Assembly: GCF_026342835.1 (NCBI RefSeq)
Contig: NZ_JAPEMI010000001.1
Location: 620,001-684,000 of the forward strand
Direction: 5' to 3'
Origin: Streptomyces sp. NBC_00154
GTDB lineage: Bacteria > Actinomycetota > Actinomycetes > Streptomycetales > Streptomycetaceae
DNA length: 64,000 nucleotides
The notes under the pieces were generated by a model, which searched no databases, was not told the DNA's origin, and saw only the letters and a list, made by a program, of their open reading frames with translations. Below, one piece after another: positions 27,145 to 38,159 of the stretch. Made by a program: the position numbers and the translations under genes. The stretch's first letter is position 1, and every line of letters begins with the position of its first letter.

Positions 27145-28460
27145 AGTGTGTCCTCAGCAGGCAAGGCGGCCAGGTCAGGGGCGCTCACCGGCAGGATAGC
27201 CGTGACTTCGTAGCCGCCGTCCGGGCTCCGTCCGGTGACGAGTTCGCCGCCCAGCATCGCGGCGCGTTCGCGCATTCCGAGCAGTCCGTGCCCCATGCCC
27301 CGCGACGGCGCCGCGGGTCCGTCCGGCGCGGTGTTGGTGATCCGGACGGTGAGCCCGGCCGTCCCGTAGGCCGTCTCCACCCGCACCTGGGCTCCGGGCG
27401 CGTGCCGCATCGCGTTGCTGAGGGCCTCCTGGACGATCCGGAAGGCCGACAGTTCGACACTCGGCGGCAGCGGGCGCGGCGTGCCGGTGGTGGCGGTGTC
27501 GACCACGAGCCCGGCGCCGCGCACATTGGCCAGCAGTTCGTCCAGGCGGTCGAGAGTGGGCTGCGGGGCGTGTCTCGCCCCCATCGAGAGAGCGTCCTCG
27601 GAGCGCAGTACGCCGAGCACATGCCGCAGCTCGGTGAGCGCCTCGACGGCGTTCTGCCGGATGCCCGCGAGGTTCTCCCTGAGCTCGTCGGACGGGTTGT
27701 CGACCAGGTGCGGGGCGACCTGCGCCTGGATGGAGATCACCGACATGTGGTGGGCGACCACGTCGTGCAGCTCGCGGGCGATCCGGTTGCGCTCCTCCAG
27801 CAGGGTGCGCCGGGCCCGCTCCCCGGCGGTGAGTTCCTCCTGGACGACCAGCTGGCTACGGGTCACCCGCAGGCCGCGCAGAGCGGTGCCGAGGACCACG
27901 GATGCGATCAGGAACGGCGCTCCGCGGACGATGTCGTAGTTGTGCCCGGTGGTGAAGACGGTGCACGCCGGCCCGGAGAGAAGGGTGATCACCAGCGCCA
28001 CGACCGCGCGGCGTGGCCGCACCCGCAGCGCCAGCAGGAACAGCGCTCCGCCCAGAAAAATCATCCCCGGGACGGTCCAGGGAAAGAGCAGGTCCCTGCT
28101 GATGTCGGGCTCCGAGAGCCGCACGGTGACCACCAGGACGATCGTCGACACCCACCAGGCCGCCACCGGGCGGAACATTCCGGCGACGAGTGCCGCGCCC
28201 TGCACCATGCCCAACAGCACCGCGTACGCGGGAACGGAACCACCGTCGGCCGGGCTCAGCTGGGCCATGTGGAACGCGGTGAGGAACACGGCGCCGATGA
28301 CCAGCGCCATCGCGAACACCGGTCGCCAGACCGGCCACCCGGGCTCCCCCATGGCCGGCATCGGGTCGGCGGGTGCCGTCAGGTCCTCGAACAGGGCGCG
28401 CGGGGCGCCCCGCAGGGCGGACTTCAGGCGCCTCGTGTCCCTCATCGCTTCCCGGTTCAT
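27141..28460 (-). CDS. HisKA_3-type sensor histidine kinase
   Basis: 439 aa membrane kinase. About six transmembrane helices in the first 200 residues (for example VFAMALVIGAVFLTAF, GGALFLLALRV), then the dimerisation/phosphorylation motif IARELHDVVAHHMSVI with its His, and a HATPase domain with N-box EALSNAMRHAP and GMGHGLLGMRERA. ATG 28460 is chosen; ATG 28445 is possible. It follows the acyltransferase gene by 10 bp. Confidence 0.92.
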   Translation of the reverse strand: MNREAMRDTRRLKSALRGAPRALFEDLTAPADPMPAMGEPGWPVWRPVFAMALVIGAVFLTAFHMAQLSPADGGSVPAYAVLLGMVQGAALVAGMFRPVAAWWVSTIVLVVTVRLSEPDISRDLLFPWTVPGMIFLGGALFLLALRVRPRRAVVALVITLLSGPACTVFTTGHNYDIVRGAPFLIASVVLGTALRGLRVTRSQLVVQEELTAGERARRTLLEERNRIARELHDVVAHHMSVISIQAQVAPHLVDNPSDELRENLAGIRQNAVEALTELRHVLGVLRSEDALSMGARHAPQPTLDRLDELLANVRGAGLVVDTATTGTPRPLPPSVELSAFRIVQEALSNAMRHAPGAQVRVETAYGTAGLTVRITNTAPDGPAAPSRGMGHGLLGMRERAAMLGGELVTGRSPDGGYEVTAILPVSAPDLAALPAEDTL

Positions 28461-28470
28461 CTGACTCACC

Positions 28471-29634
28471 CTAAGCACGAGGCATCGCCGGTGCCTTGGC
28501 GGGACGGTTCTCACGGACGATCCTGCCGCTCCCGCGCGGCCGCCCCTCCTCGTACTTACGGAACGCCGCCCGGCACACCAGCAGCGCCACGGCGAACGCC
28601 GGCAGCCAGGCCAGCCGTGCGAACACCCAGCCGTAGTCCCTGGGCACGGTGTGCAGACCGGGCAGCGACTCACCTGCGAGCAGGCCGACGGCGGTGACCG
28701 CCATCATCGCGGTCTGGTGCCAGAGGAAGACGGTCATCGCGGAGAGGTTGACCAGCGCCACCGCCGCCCAGGCCGCGGGGCGTCGAAGGACTCGCCGCAG
28801 CGGGCCGAGCAGCAGCCGGGCCGCGCCGCACTGGGCGAGGCCGAAGGTGACGGCCGCGAGGGTGGGCGGGTCGAGGTTGGAGATCCTGGCGCCGGGCACC
28901 CCGACCATGGACGCCGGATAGCCGGCCCACAGGACGAGTCCGGCGGTGGCAGCGGCGCCGATGAGCAGCAGGGCCCATCCGGTCGACCGGCTCCGCAGGC
29001 CGCCGCGGGCCCAGCTCGCACCCAGGCAGTACGGGACCAGCCAGCCGGCCGCCACATTGATCCAGCCGAGCTGGGCGGGACCGCCCAGCCCGAACCGGAT
29101 CAGGTCGACATGCAGCACGACGGCGAGCGGCCACAGCGGATGGAGCTTCGCGACCAGCGGGGTCGCCGCCGTCAGCGCCGCGAAGACCAGCAGGAACCAG
29201 AGCGGTGACAGCACCAGTTTGAGCAACGCGTGCACGGTCTCCGTGCCCACCCCGGAGGCGAGCAGCGCGCCCGCGATCACGGTCCACACCACCAGCACGG
29301 CGGCGACCGGCCGGAACAGCCGGCCCGTACGGGCGCCGAGCCACTGCCTGTACGTGGTGCCGCGGGTGCGGGCGGAGGCGTAACTCTTCGCCCCGACCTG
29401 ACCGCCCACCAGGAAGAACACCGCGAGCGTCTGGAACAGCCAGGAGACCGGGGTCAGTTGGGGCATGTGCTGGAGGGGGCTCGCGGCGCGCACCGTGCCG
29501 GTGTCGGCGATCAGGGCGGTCACCAGCCAGTGGCCGAGCACCACGCCCAGAATGGCGAGGGCGCGCAGTGCGTCGACGGCGCGGTCGCGGTCGGGTGGGG
29601 TGGCGGCCTCGATCCGCCGGACGAGTTCACGCAT
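28471..29634 (-). CDS. Acyltransferase 3-family membrane protein
   Basis: 387 aa with about 10 transmembrane segments. The N-terminal AVDALRALAILGVVLGHWLV carries the Arg and His of acyltransferase-3 proteins. FLWHQTAMMAV near residue 300 is typical of the later membrane helices. Family members O- or N-acylate cell-surface polymers or antibiotics using acyl-CoA; the acceptor is unknown. Its start overlaps the end of the upstream hydrolase by 8 bp and its end is 10 bp from the kinase, so it belongs to the four-gene operon. Confidence 0.88.
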   Translation of the reverse strand: MRELVRRIEAATPPDRDRAVDALRALAILGVVLGHWLVTALIADTGTVRAASPLQHMPQLTPVSWLFQTLAVFFLVGGQVGAKSYASARTRGTTYRQWLGARTGRLFRPVAAVLVVWTVIAGALLASGVGTETVHALLKLVLSPLWFLLVFAALTAATPLVAKLHPLWPLAVVLHVDLIRFGLGGPAQLGWINVAAGWLVPYCLGASWARGGLRSRSTGWALLLIGAAATAGLVLWAGYPASMVGVPGARISNLDPPTLAAVTFGLAQCGAARLLLGPLRRVLRRPAAWAAVALVNLSAMTVFLWHQTAMMAVTAVGLLAGESLPGLHTVPRDYGWVFARLAWLPAFAVALLVCRAAFRKYEEGRPRGSGRIVRENRPAKAPAMPRA

Positions 29635-30616
29635 GACGGCCCTCCTCGGCAGGGGCCCGGCCGGAGACGATCCGGGCGATGCTCTTCAGCGACAAGGAGC
29701 CGGGCTTCAGGTAGTCGCTGTGGCCGCCGTCGCCCGCCGCGAAGTGCCGGGCACCGAACTTCCGGGAGACCGGGTCCGTTCCGAACCCGAGGGTGACGAA
29801 CGGCAGTCGGAGCTGTACGTGCGGCACCTCGGCGATCCAGTCGTCGCCGCCCCGGCCTGCCCAGACGGTGGCCGGGGTGTGGAGTGCGGCGACGTTGTCG
29901 ACTCCGGTGCCGGGGCTGCCGTACAGGACGATGTCCGAGACCGCCAGCCCTGGGGCTGCTTCGGCACAGACGACGGATCCGTAGGAGTGGCACAGCAGCG
30001 AGGTCCGGGCGGTTGGCTCGGCACGCTTCAACTCGGCGATGAATGTACGCAGTTCGGTCGCAGCACTCTTGGCCCGGCCCGTGGTCACCGACGCCCGGCT
30101 CACCGTGTCCGGCGTTTCGTAGCCGAGCCAGCCGATGACCGCCGCCCCCTCGCCCATCTCCCGGCGCAGGACGACGGCGCCGGCCCGCAGCCGCCAGTAC
30201 CGGTCGAGGCTGATGCCCGCCCCCGGGACCAGCACGGCGATCCGGCGCGCGCGGGAGAGGTCGCCGAAGACCTCGACGCTGCGACCGCCGTCGCGGCCGT
30301 CGAAGGAGAAGAAGTGGCGCGCGGGGTCGGCGAGACCGCGCAGGGATGCGGCCCGCTTGCCGTCGCCGTGACGGGTGGCCATCCGCTCGGCAGCGAGGAC
30401 GGAGCCGCGGTTGACGGCGTACCGGTCGGCAAGGGCGGCGGGGGTCGCAGCACGCAGCGGGACAAGGGCGGCCGGGGCCGGCGCCGGGACGGCCGAGGGC
30501 CGGGCCGCACCCGCCATGGGCACGGCGACCGCGGCGATGACGAGGGCGGCGAGCAGCGTCCGGACAGCGCGCGGAAGGTGCCTGCGCGGATGACTCCTGG
30601 GCGGGCTGGGCGCCAT
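29627..30616 (-). CDS. Secreted alpha/beta hydrolase, DUF1023-like
   Basis: 329 aa. N-terminal signal (basic, then TLLAALVIAAVAVPMAGAA). The domain resembles the DUF1023 hydrolases of actinobacteria: VLVPGAGISLDRYWRL oxyanion region, LLCHSYGSVV nucleophile elbow, VLYGSPGTGVD, and the C-terminal catalytic His in GDGGHSDYL. ATG 30616 with AGGG close upstream. First gene of the operon with acyltransferase and two-component system. A role in cleaving surface lipids or esters is possible. Confidence 0.85.
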   Translation of the reverse strand: MAPSPPRSHPRRHLPRAVRTLLAALVIAAVAVPMAGAARPSAVPAPAPAALVPLRAATPAALADRYAVNRGSVLAAERMATRHGDGKRAASLRGLADPARHFFSFDGRDGGRSVEVFGDLSRARRIAVLVPGAGISLDRYWRLRAGAVVLRREMGEGAAVIGWLGYETPDTVSRASVTTGRAKSAATELRTFIAELKRAEPTARTSLLCHSYGSVVCAEAAPGLAVSDIVLYGSPGTGVDNVAALHTPATVWAGRGGDDWIAEVPHVQLRLPFVTLGFGTDPVSRKFGARHFAAGDGGHSDYLKPGSLSLKSIARIVSGRAPAEEGRHA

Positions 30617-30630
30617 CCCTGATCTTGCGT

Positions 30631-30797
30631 GGGAATCCCGGCCTTCAGGCCGGGCGGGAAACGCATCCTGAGATTCGGAGCCGCGAAGCGGCGTAGTACG
30701 CTGCGATCCTGCTGCGGCAGCGGTCAGGGCTTGGCCGTCATGAGACCCCGTGGGGTCAAGTGAGAAGCCACCTCGTTTACGAGGGGGAGGAGTCACG
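30631..30797 (+). mobile_element. Solo IS200/IS605-type right-end hairpins (remnant or non-autonomous element)
   Basis: Three compact hairpins on the plus strand: CCCGGCC-TTCA-GGCCGGG (30637-30654) preceded by GGGAAT, GACCCC-GT-GGGGTC (30743-30756), and CCTCG-TTTA-CGAGG (30771-30784) followed by GGGGAGGAGTCAC. The form GAAxCC-hairpin-GGGGGAGGAG matches the 3' end of the TnpB element at 43859 in this window. No transposase frame lies between them. The first hairpin has the classic shape of a second right end. It lies at the 5' edge of the DUF1023 hydrolase gene. Confidence 0.5.
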
Positions 30798-30969
30798 AAA
30801 GATGGTCCTTCCGTACCGGATGTCCGTCGAGATGGTCAGTGGTGCTTCCGGTACAGAAGTTAGGGAGCCGACCTCGTGGTCGGCGTCCACCCGGGGAGGG
30901 CACCTTCCGGGTAGCCCTGAAGTACTACGGGTAGGGGGAGTTGGCGCCTTCGCGGGGCCTGGACACACG

Positions 30970-31010
30970 TGTGGGGGCGGACCACCGGGTTCCGGTGGTC
31001 CGCCCCCACA
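30970..31010. terminator. Strong terminator after gcl
   Basis: Perfect 19-bp stem (arms 30970-30988 and 30992-31010) with a 3-nt loop, 22 bp downstream of the gcl stop. Confidence 0.85.
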
Positions 31011-31032
31011 CAGGCGGCAGAAGAGAGGGCCG

Positions 31033-32817
<1,785 letters not shown>

Positions 32818-32876
32818 GGAGTACTCCTGCTCGGACGTGTGGAGTCGGGCTCTGTCGCGCCACCTGAGAGCACCTA

Positions 32877-32943
32877 TTCCGCATTACGAAAGTTTGTTTC
32901 TGCTATACGGAAGCAATCTAAGCTGCGGCCGAGTGGCCGTCAA
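32877..32943 (-). promoter_or_regulatory. gcl promoter with 36-nt operator
   Basis: Minus strand: TTGACG (32943-32938), 17 bp, TAGATT (32920-32915), then the 36-nt element 32912-32877 starting TTCCGTATAGCAGAAAC and ending GCGGAA. It is 29/36 identical to the hyi element, with the same promoter-operator order. Confidence 0.8.
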
Positions 32944-33068
32944 GACCGATGAATCCGCCAAGTCGCTCCCCCGCGCCTCGCTCTTGGTGGACCATGGGGA
33001 CGGAGCACAGGGGAGACGGGGCGCGGAGGCCCCGGGGCGGCGCCGGGGGGCGCCGGAGGGAGACCACA

Positions 33069-33785
33069 GTGGAGTCCGTGCCGGTACGCTGCCCGGCCTG
33101 CGGCCGCGATCACGCCTACCTCACACCGGTCTACCCGTGCCCGTGCGGGACCCCCATCGCCCCGCCCGTGCTGCGCGGCGGGGCGGTCGAACCGATCACC
33201 CACCGCACCTGGAGCGAGGACTGGGTCACCGTGCGCTGCCGCACCTGCGGACGCCACGACCAGTGGCCGCAGCCGGAACTGTGCTGCCCGTGCGGGACCG
33301 TGCTGCGGATCCCGGTCCGCCCGGCCACGGAGTCCGCGCCCGGCCCGGTCGCCGGGGCCCTGCCCACCCATATCCCGCTGCCGCGGACGGCGGCGGCGGC
33401 GCCCCGCCCGGCGTTCCGGCCGATGACGATCCGTACCGGCCGCGACGCGGTCACCGCCGCCGCGATGTACCTGCGGTGGCTGGGCTATCGCGACGTCGTA
33501 CAGCCCGCGGAACGCCCCGCCTCCCGGATCGATCTGCGCGCCGCCGGGCTGATCGCCCAGGTCGACTCGACCACCCGGCCGACCACCCTGCGCGATGTCG
33601 AATGTCTCTGGCTGAACGGCTTGAACGCCTCGGTGACCAGCGTCTTCTTCTCACTGGCGGGCTATGCGCAGGACGCCAGGGCGCGGGCGGACGGTCTCTG
33701 CATCCCGCTCTTCGTGATGGACCTCACCGGGACCCCACAGCCGGTCAACGGCCCGGCGGACGAACTGCTCTCCACCGGCGCCTGA
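33069..33785 (+). CDS. Double zinc-ribbon protein with degenerate Mrr-like domain
   Basis: 238 aa, not a family I can name firmly. The N-terminus has two zinc ribbons: Cys8/11 with Cys24/26 and Cys57/60 with Cys73/75. After a Pro/Ala linker comes a domain at about 118-220 (TGRDAVTAAAMYLRWLGY, RIDLRAAGLIAQVD, LNASVTSVFFSLAGYAQDARARA) that follows the order of Mrr-type PD-(D/E)XK nucleases. The usual Lys of the active site is replaced (AQVD). GTG 33069 follows GGAGGGAG. Possibly a DNA-binding, catalytically dead nuclease relative. Confidence 0.65.
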   Translation: MESVPVRCPACGRDHAYLTPVYPCPCGTPIAPPVLRGGAVEPITHRTWSEDWVTVRCRTCGRHDQWPQPELCCPCGTVLRIPVRPATESAPGPVAGALPTHIPLPRTAAAAPRPAFRPMTIRTGRDAVTAAAMYLRWLGYRDVVQPAERPASRIDLRAAGLIAQVDSTTRPTTLRDVECLWLNGLNASVTSVFFSLAGYAQDARARADGLCIPLFVMDLTGTPQPVNGPADELLSTGA

Positions 33786-33813
33786 CCGCCGTGCCGACCG
33801 CCATACTGGCGGC

Positions 33814-34320
33814 ATGCGCATCCGTCCCGCCCGCCGCTCCGACCTTCCGCTGCTCCAGGAGATCGAGCGCGCCGCCGGCGAACCCTTCCGCACCCTCGCC
33901 ATGTCCGCCGTCGCGGACGACGACCCGCCGCCTCTCGACCTGCTGGACGAATACCGCAGGGCCGGCCGCGCCTGGGTGGCCGCGGACACCGACGACCGTC
34001 CGATCGGCTACCTGATCGCCGATCCGGTCGACGGCGCGGCCCATGTCGAGCAGGTCTCGGTCCATCCGTCCGCCGCCCGGCGCGGCGTCGGCAGCGCGCT
34101 CATCGACCACCTCGCCCTCTGGGCGGGCGAACAGCGGCTCGAAGCCCTCACCCTCACCACCTTCTCGCACGTCCCGTGGAACGCGCCGTACTACACACGC
34201 CTCGGCTTCCGCACGCTCACGGAGGCCGAACTCACCGACGGCCTGCGGAAGATCAGGGCGGAGGAGGCCGAACACGGCCTGGACCGCTGGCCGAGGGTCT
34301 GCATGCGACGCGAACTCTGA
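33814..34320 (+). CDS. GNAT-family N-acetyltransferase
   Basis: 168 aa. Acetyl-CoA binding core VEQVSVHPSAARRGVGSALIDHL (motif A, R/Q-x-x-G-x-G/A) at about 75-97, followed by LTLTTFSHVPWNAPYYTRLGF (motif B with the catalytic-region Tyr), here cited only as landmarks. The start is the ATG 28 bp after the zinc-ribbon gene, so the two may be co-transcribed. Substrate unknown. Confidence 0.88.
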   Translation: MRIRPARRSDLPLLQEIERAAGEPFRTLAMSAVADDDPPPLDLLDEYRRAGRAWVAADTDDRPIGYLIADPVDGAAHVEQVSVHPSAARRGVGSALIDHLALWAGEQRLEALTLTTFSHVPWNAPYYTRLGFRTLTEAELTDGLRKIRAEEAEHGLDRWPRVCMRREL

Positions 34321-34488
34321 CACGGCGACACGATTCGGGTACTTCCGCGCGGGCCCCGGTGCCGGCCGGGTCCCGCGCCCCGACGCCGCAGCGGAACCGG
34401 CCGGCAACAGCGAGTGCAATCGGTCACGTTCGGCCCTGCGGCCACAAATGTTCGGTCGCTGTCAGTGGGCGGCCGTAGAGTGGTGCGC

Positions 34489-34731
34489 ATGGTCTTAACT
34501 CCACGGCTCTCACCACCATTCGCCCCGCGGAACACCGCACAGAACGTCGCACAGTCCGCACAGCCGACCCACCCGTCCGCCGTCGAGGCGAACGAGGCGA
34601 TTCGTGCGCTCGTGGACGCACGAGCCGGCCAGGACTGGTCCTCCGTGGAGTCCGCGGCCTACGAGGTCCTGCTCGTCGAATGGGCGGCGGCCACTCGGGG
34701 CGCTGCCGGCGACATCATCGAAGCCGCCTGA
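34489..34731 (+). CDS. Small hypothetical protein
   Basis: 80 aa, no family recognised. The N-terminus is Pro/Ala/Gln-rich and probably unstructured. The C-terminal 45 residues form helices (VEANEAIRALVDARAG, ESAAYEVLLVEWAAATRG). ATG 34489 is chosen over an upstream frame. Coding composition supports a real gene. It converges on the acyl-CoA ligase pair. Confidence 0.55.
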   Translation: MVLTPRLSPPFAPRNTAQNVAQSAQPTHPSAVEANEAIRALVDARAGQDWSSVESAAYEVLLVEWAAATRGAAGDIIEAA

Positions 34732-34762
34732 CAGCGCCCGTCGGCGCCGCTCCCACCGGGCC

Positions 34763-36376
34763 CTACCCGTAGTTCTCCCGCAGTTCGATCTTCCGGACCT
34801 TCCCGCTCACCGTCATCGGGAAGGTCTCCAGGATCTGCAGCCGTCGCGGGATCTTGTAGTGCGCCAGCTGCTCGCGGCAGTACTCCGTCACCTCTTCCAG
34901 GGTCGGCGGCTGCGCCGGGTCCCGGGGGATGACGCAGGCCAGGATCTCCTCGCCGTACGTCTCGTCCGGTACGCCCACCACCTGCACGTCGGCAATCTTC
35001 GGATGGCCGTAGAGGAACTCCTCGATCTCCCGCGGGTACACGTTCTCGCCACCACGGATGATCATGTCCTTGATGCGGCCGACGATCTGCACGTAGCCGT
35101 CCTCGCGCATCACCGCGAGGTCACCGGTGTGCATCCAGCGCCCCGCGTCGATCACTTCCGCGGTCCGCTCGGGCTGCTCCCAGTAGCCGAGCATCACGCT
35201 GTAGCCACGGGTGCAGAGCTCGCCCGCCGCGCCGCGCTCCAGGGTCACGCCCGTCGCCGGATCGACGACCTTCACCTCGATGTGCGGCATCACCCGGCCG
35301 ACCGTGCCGGTGCGGCGCTCCAGGTCGTCGTCGCGGCGGGTCTGGGTGGAGACCGGGGAGGTCTCCGTCATGCCGTAGCAGATGGACACCTCGTCCATGT
35401 GCATCTCGGCGACGACCCGCTTCATCACCTCGACCGGGCAGGGTGATCCGGCCATGATCCCGGTGCGCAGCGAGGAGAGGTCGTACGAGGCGAAGTCCGG
35501 ATGGTTCAGCTCCGCGATGAACATGGTGGGGACGCCGTAGAGCGAGGTGCAGCGCTCCGTCTGGACCGCCGCGAGGACGGCGGCGGGCTCGAAGGCGGGG
35601 GCCGGGATCACGATGCAGGCGCCGTGCGAGGTGATGCCGAGGTTGCCCATCACCATGCCGAAGCAGTGGTAGAAGGGAACGGGCAGACAGACCCGGTCCT
35701 GTTCCGTGTAGGCGACCATCTCCCCGACGAAATAGCCGTTGTTGAGGATGTTGTGGTGCGAGAGGGTGGCGCCCTTGGGGAAGCCCGTCGTGCCCGAGGT
35801 GTACTGGATGTTGATCGGGTCGTCGCAGGACAGCTCGGCCTCTCTGGCCGCCAGCTGTTCGGCGGTGACGGCTGCGGCCGCTGCCGTCAGCTCGTCCCAG
35901 GACGGATCGCCGATGTAGTGCACGGCGCGCAGGGCGGGGCAATTGGCCCGGATCTGGCCGACGAGGGCGCGGTAGTCGCTGGTGCGGTGGGCGAGCGAGG
36001 AGATCAGGAGGGAGATCCCGGCCTGGCCGAGGACATACTCCAGCTCGTGCGCCCGGTAGGCCGGGTTGATGTTGACCATGACGGCGCCGATGCGGGCGGT
36101 GGCGTACTGGACGAGCACCCACTCGGGGCAGTTGATCGCCCAGATGCCGACGCGGTCGCCCTTCGCCACTCCGGAGCCCATCAGAGCGCGCGCCAACTCG
36201 TCGACGGCGGCGCCGAATTCCGCGTACGTCCAACGTCGCCCCGAGGCGACGTCGACAAGCGCCTCGCGCTCCGGGTACGCCGCGATCGCCCGGTCGAGAT
36301 TGCGCCCGATGGTGTCGCCGAGCAGGGCCGTGGTGCCGGTGCCGTGCGCGTAGGAAAGGCCGGTCCGTCCGCTCAT
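34763..36376 (-). CDS. FadD-type acyl-CoA ligase
   Basis: 537 aa ANL-superfamily AMP-binding enzyme activating fatty or aryl acids to acyl-CoA. P-loop [17 protein letters not shown] at about 190, adenine motif CYGMTETSP at about 335, hinge [16 protein letters not shown] at about 430, and catalytic Lys in [14 protein letters not shown] near the C-terminus. The ATG overlaps the upstream ligase stop by 4 bp, an unusual tandem of two ligases. Probably medium/long-chain; chain length cannot be read from sequence. Confidence 0.92.
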   Translation of the reverse strand: MSGRTGLSYAHGTGTTALLGDTIGRNLDRAIAAYPEREALVDVASGRRWTYAEFGAAVDELARALMGSGVAKGDRVGIWAINCPEWVLVQYATARIGAVMVNINPAYRAHELEYVLGQAGISLLISSLAHRTSDYRALVGQIRANCPALRAVHYIGDPSWDELTAAAAAVTAEQLAAREAELSCDDPINIQYTSGTTGFPKGATLSHHNILNNGYFVGEMVAYTEQDRVCLPVPFYHCFGMVMGNLGITSHGACIVIPAPAFEPAAVLAAVQTERCTSLYGVPTMFIAELNHPDFASYDLSSLRTGIMAGSPCPVEVMKRVVAEMHMDEVSICYGMTETSPVSTQTRRDDDLERRTGTVGRVMPHIEVKVVDPATGVTLERGAAGELCTRGYSVMLGYWEQPERTAEVIDAGRWMHTGDLAVMREDGYVQIVGRIKDMIIRGGENVYPREIEEFLYGHPKIADVQVVGVPDETYGEEILACVIPRDPAQPPTLEEVTEYCREQLAHYKIPRRLQILETFPMTVSGKVRKIELRENYG

Positions 36377-38049
36377 CGCAGGTCCCCCTCGTCGAATTCG
36401 GTGCCGACTCCCTCGGCAGTACGCTCGCGCAGCTCGATCCGGCGGATCTTGCCGGACACGGTCTTCGGCAGTTCGGCGAATTCCAGCCGGCGGATCCGCT
36501 TGTACGGGGCCAGCACCGCCCTCGAGTGCGCGAACAGCACCTTCGCGGTGTCCGGTCCGGGCTCCCAGCCCTCCGCGAGCACGACGTACGCCTTCGGGAC
36601 CGCGAGCCGAACCGGGTCGGGCGCGGGCACGACCGCAGCCTCGGCGACCGCCTCGTGCTCCAGCAGGGCACTCTCCAGCTCGAACGGCGAGATCTTGTAG
36701 TCGGATGCTTTGAAGACGTCGTCGGCGCGGCCGACATAGGTGATGTAGCCGTCCTCGTCGCGGGAGCCGATGTCGCCGGTGCGGTAGTAGCCGCCCGCCA
36801 TCGCCTCGGCGGTACGGTCCGGGTCGCCGTGGTATCCGGTCATCAGGCCGACCGGACGGTCCGACAGATCGAGGGAGATCTCGCCCTCCGTCGCGCCGGG
36901 CCGGCCGGTGACCGGGTCGAGGAGCTCGACCTTGAAGCCGGGGCTCGGCCGCCCCATGGAACCGGACTTCAGCAGCTGGCCGGGGGTGTTGGCGACCTGG
37001 ACGGCGGTCTCGGTCTGGCCGAAGCCGTCCCGGATGGTGACGCCCCACGCGCGCCGGACCGTCTCGATGACCTCGGGGTTCAGCGGCTCGCCCGCCGCGA
37101 CGACCTCGCGCGGCGGGGTCCTCAGCTGGGAGAGGTCGGCCTGGATCAGCATCCGCCAGACGGTGGGCGGGGCGCAGAAGCTGGTGACGCCCGAGCGGTC
37201 CATCTCGGCCATCAGCCGGCCCGCGTCGAACCGGGTGTAGTTGAAGATGAAGACGGTCGCCTCGGCGCTCCACGGCGCGAAGAGGTTCGACCAGGCGTGC
37301 TTGGCCCAGCCCGGCGAGGAGATGTTGAGATGGACGTCTCCGGGCCTGAGGCCGATCCAGTACATCGTCGACAGGTGGCCAACCGGGTACGAGACATGGG
37401 TGTGCTCGACCAGCTTGGGACTGGCGGTCGTGCCGGACGTGAAGTACAGCATCAGCGGTTCGTCGGCGTCGGTCTCCCGGTCCGCCTCGAAGCTCTCCGG
37501 CTGCTCGTCGGCGCCGCTGTACGAATGCCAGCCCTCGACCTCGTCGCCGACCGCGAGCCGGGTGTAGTCACCGGGCACCTCGTCGAACTTGGTGGCGTCC
37601 GCGTCCCGCACGATCACGTGCCGGACCCGGCCGCGGTCCACCCGGTCGCGCAGGTCGACGGGGCCGAGGAGCGGCGTGGCGGGGATGACGACGGCGCGCA
37701 GCTTCATCGCGGCGAGGGCCGTCTCCCACAGCTCGATCTGGTTGCCGAGCATGACGAGGATCCGGTCCCCGGCGCCTACCCCCTGGGCACGCAGCCAGTT
37801 CGCCGCCTGGTTGGACCGGGCGGACATCCGGGCGAAGGACGCCTCGGTGCGCCGGCCGTCCTCCTCCACGATGTGCAGGGCGGTGCGGTCGTTGTTCTCG
37901 GCGATGACGTCGAACCAGTCCAGCGCCCAGTTGAAATGGTCGGCCCGGGGCCAGCGGAAGCCCTCGTAGGCCGCCGCGTAGTCCTCGCGGTGCTGCAGCA
38001 GAAAGTCCCGGGCGGCCCGAAACGTTTCCGTCGCGCTCGTTGCCGACAT
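36373..38049 (-). CDS. AMP-binding acyl-CoA synthetase (ACSM/acetyl-CoA synthetase-like)
   Basis: 558 aa ANL enzyme. P-loop [17 protein letters not shown], motif [15 protein letters not shown], hinge [18 protein letters not shown] and catalytic Lys in [15 protein letters not shown]. The [21 protein letters not shown]-terminus resembles medium-chain acyl-CoA or propionyl/acetyl-type synthetases. First gene of the two-ligase operon. Divergent from a GAF-LuxR regulator that probably controls it. Confidence 0.9.
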   Translation of the reverse strand: MSATSATETFRAARDFLLQHREDYAAAYEGFRWPRADHFNWALDWFDVIAENNDRTALHIVEEDGRRTEASFARMSARSNQAANWLRAQGVGAGDRILVMLGNQIELWETALAAMKLRAVVIPATPLLGPVDLRDRVDRGRVRHVIVRDADATKFDEVPGDYTRLAVGDEVEGWHSYSGADEQPESFEADRETDADEPLMLYFTSGTTASPKLVEHTHVSYPVGHLSTMYWIGLRPGDVHLNISSPGWAKHAWSNLFAPWSAEATVFIFNYTRFDAGRLMAEMDRSGVTSFCAPPTVWRMLIQADLSQLRTPPREVVAAGEPLNPEVIETVRRAWGVTIRDGFGQTETAVQVANTPGQLLKSGSMGRPSPGFKVELLDPVTGRPGATEGEISLDLSDRPVGLMTGYHGDPDRTAEAMAGGYYRTGDIGSRDEDGYITYVGRADDVFKASDYKISPFELESALLEHEAVAEAAVVPAPDPVRLAVPKAYVVLAEGWEPGPDTAKVLFAHSRAVLAPYKRIRRLEFAELPKTVSGKIRRIELRERTAEGVGTEFDEGDLR

Positions 38050-38159
38050 GTGCCCTCCTCATTGCGGACCGGACCGGTCACTTAACATCATGAAAACAGT
38101 GACCCAGGTCTCACCACCCCCGAACGGGGGTACAGAGGGCGGGGCGGAGAGGCGACAGC

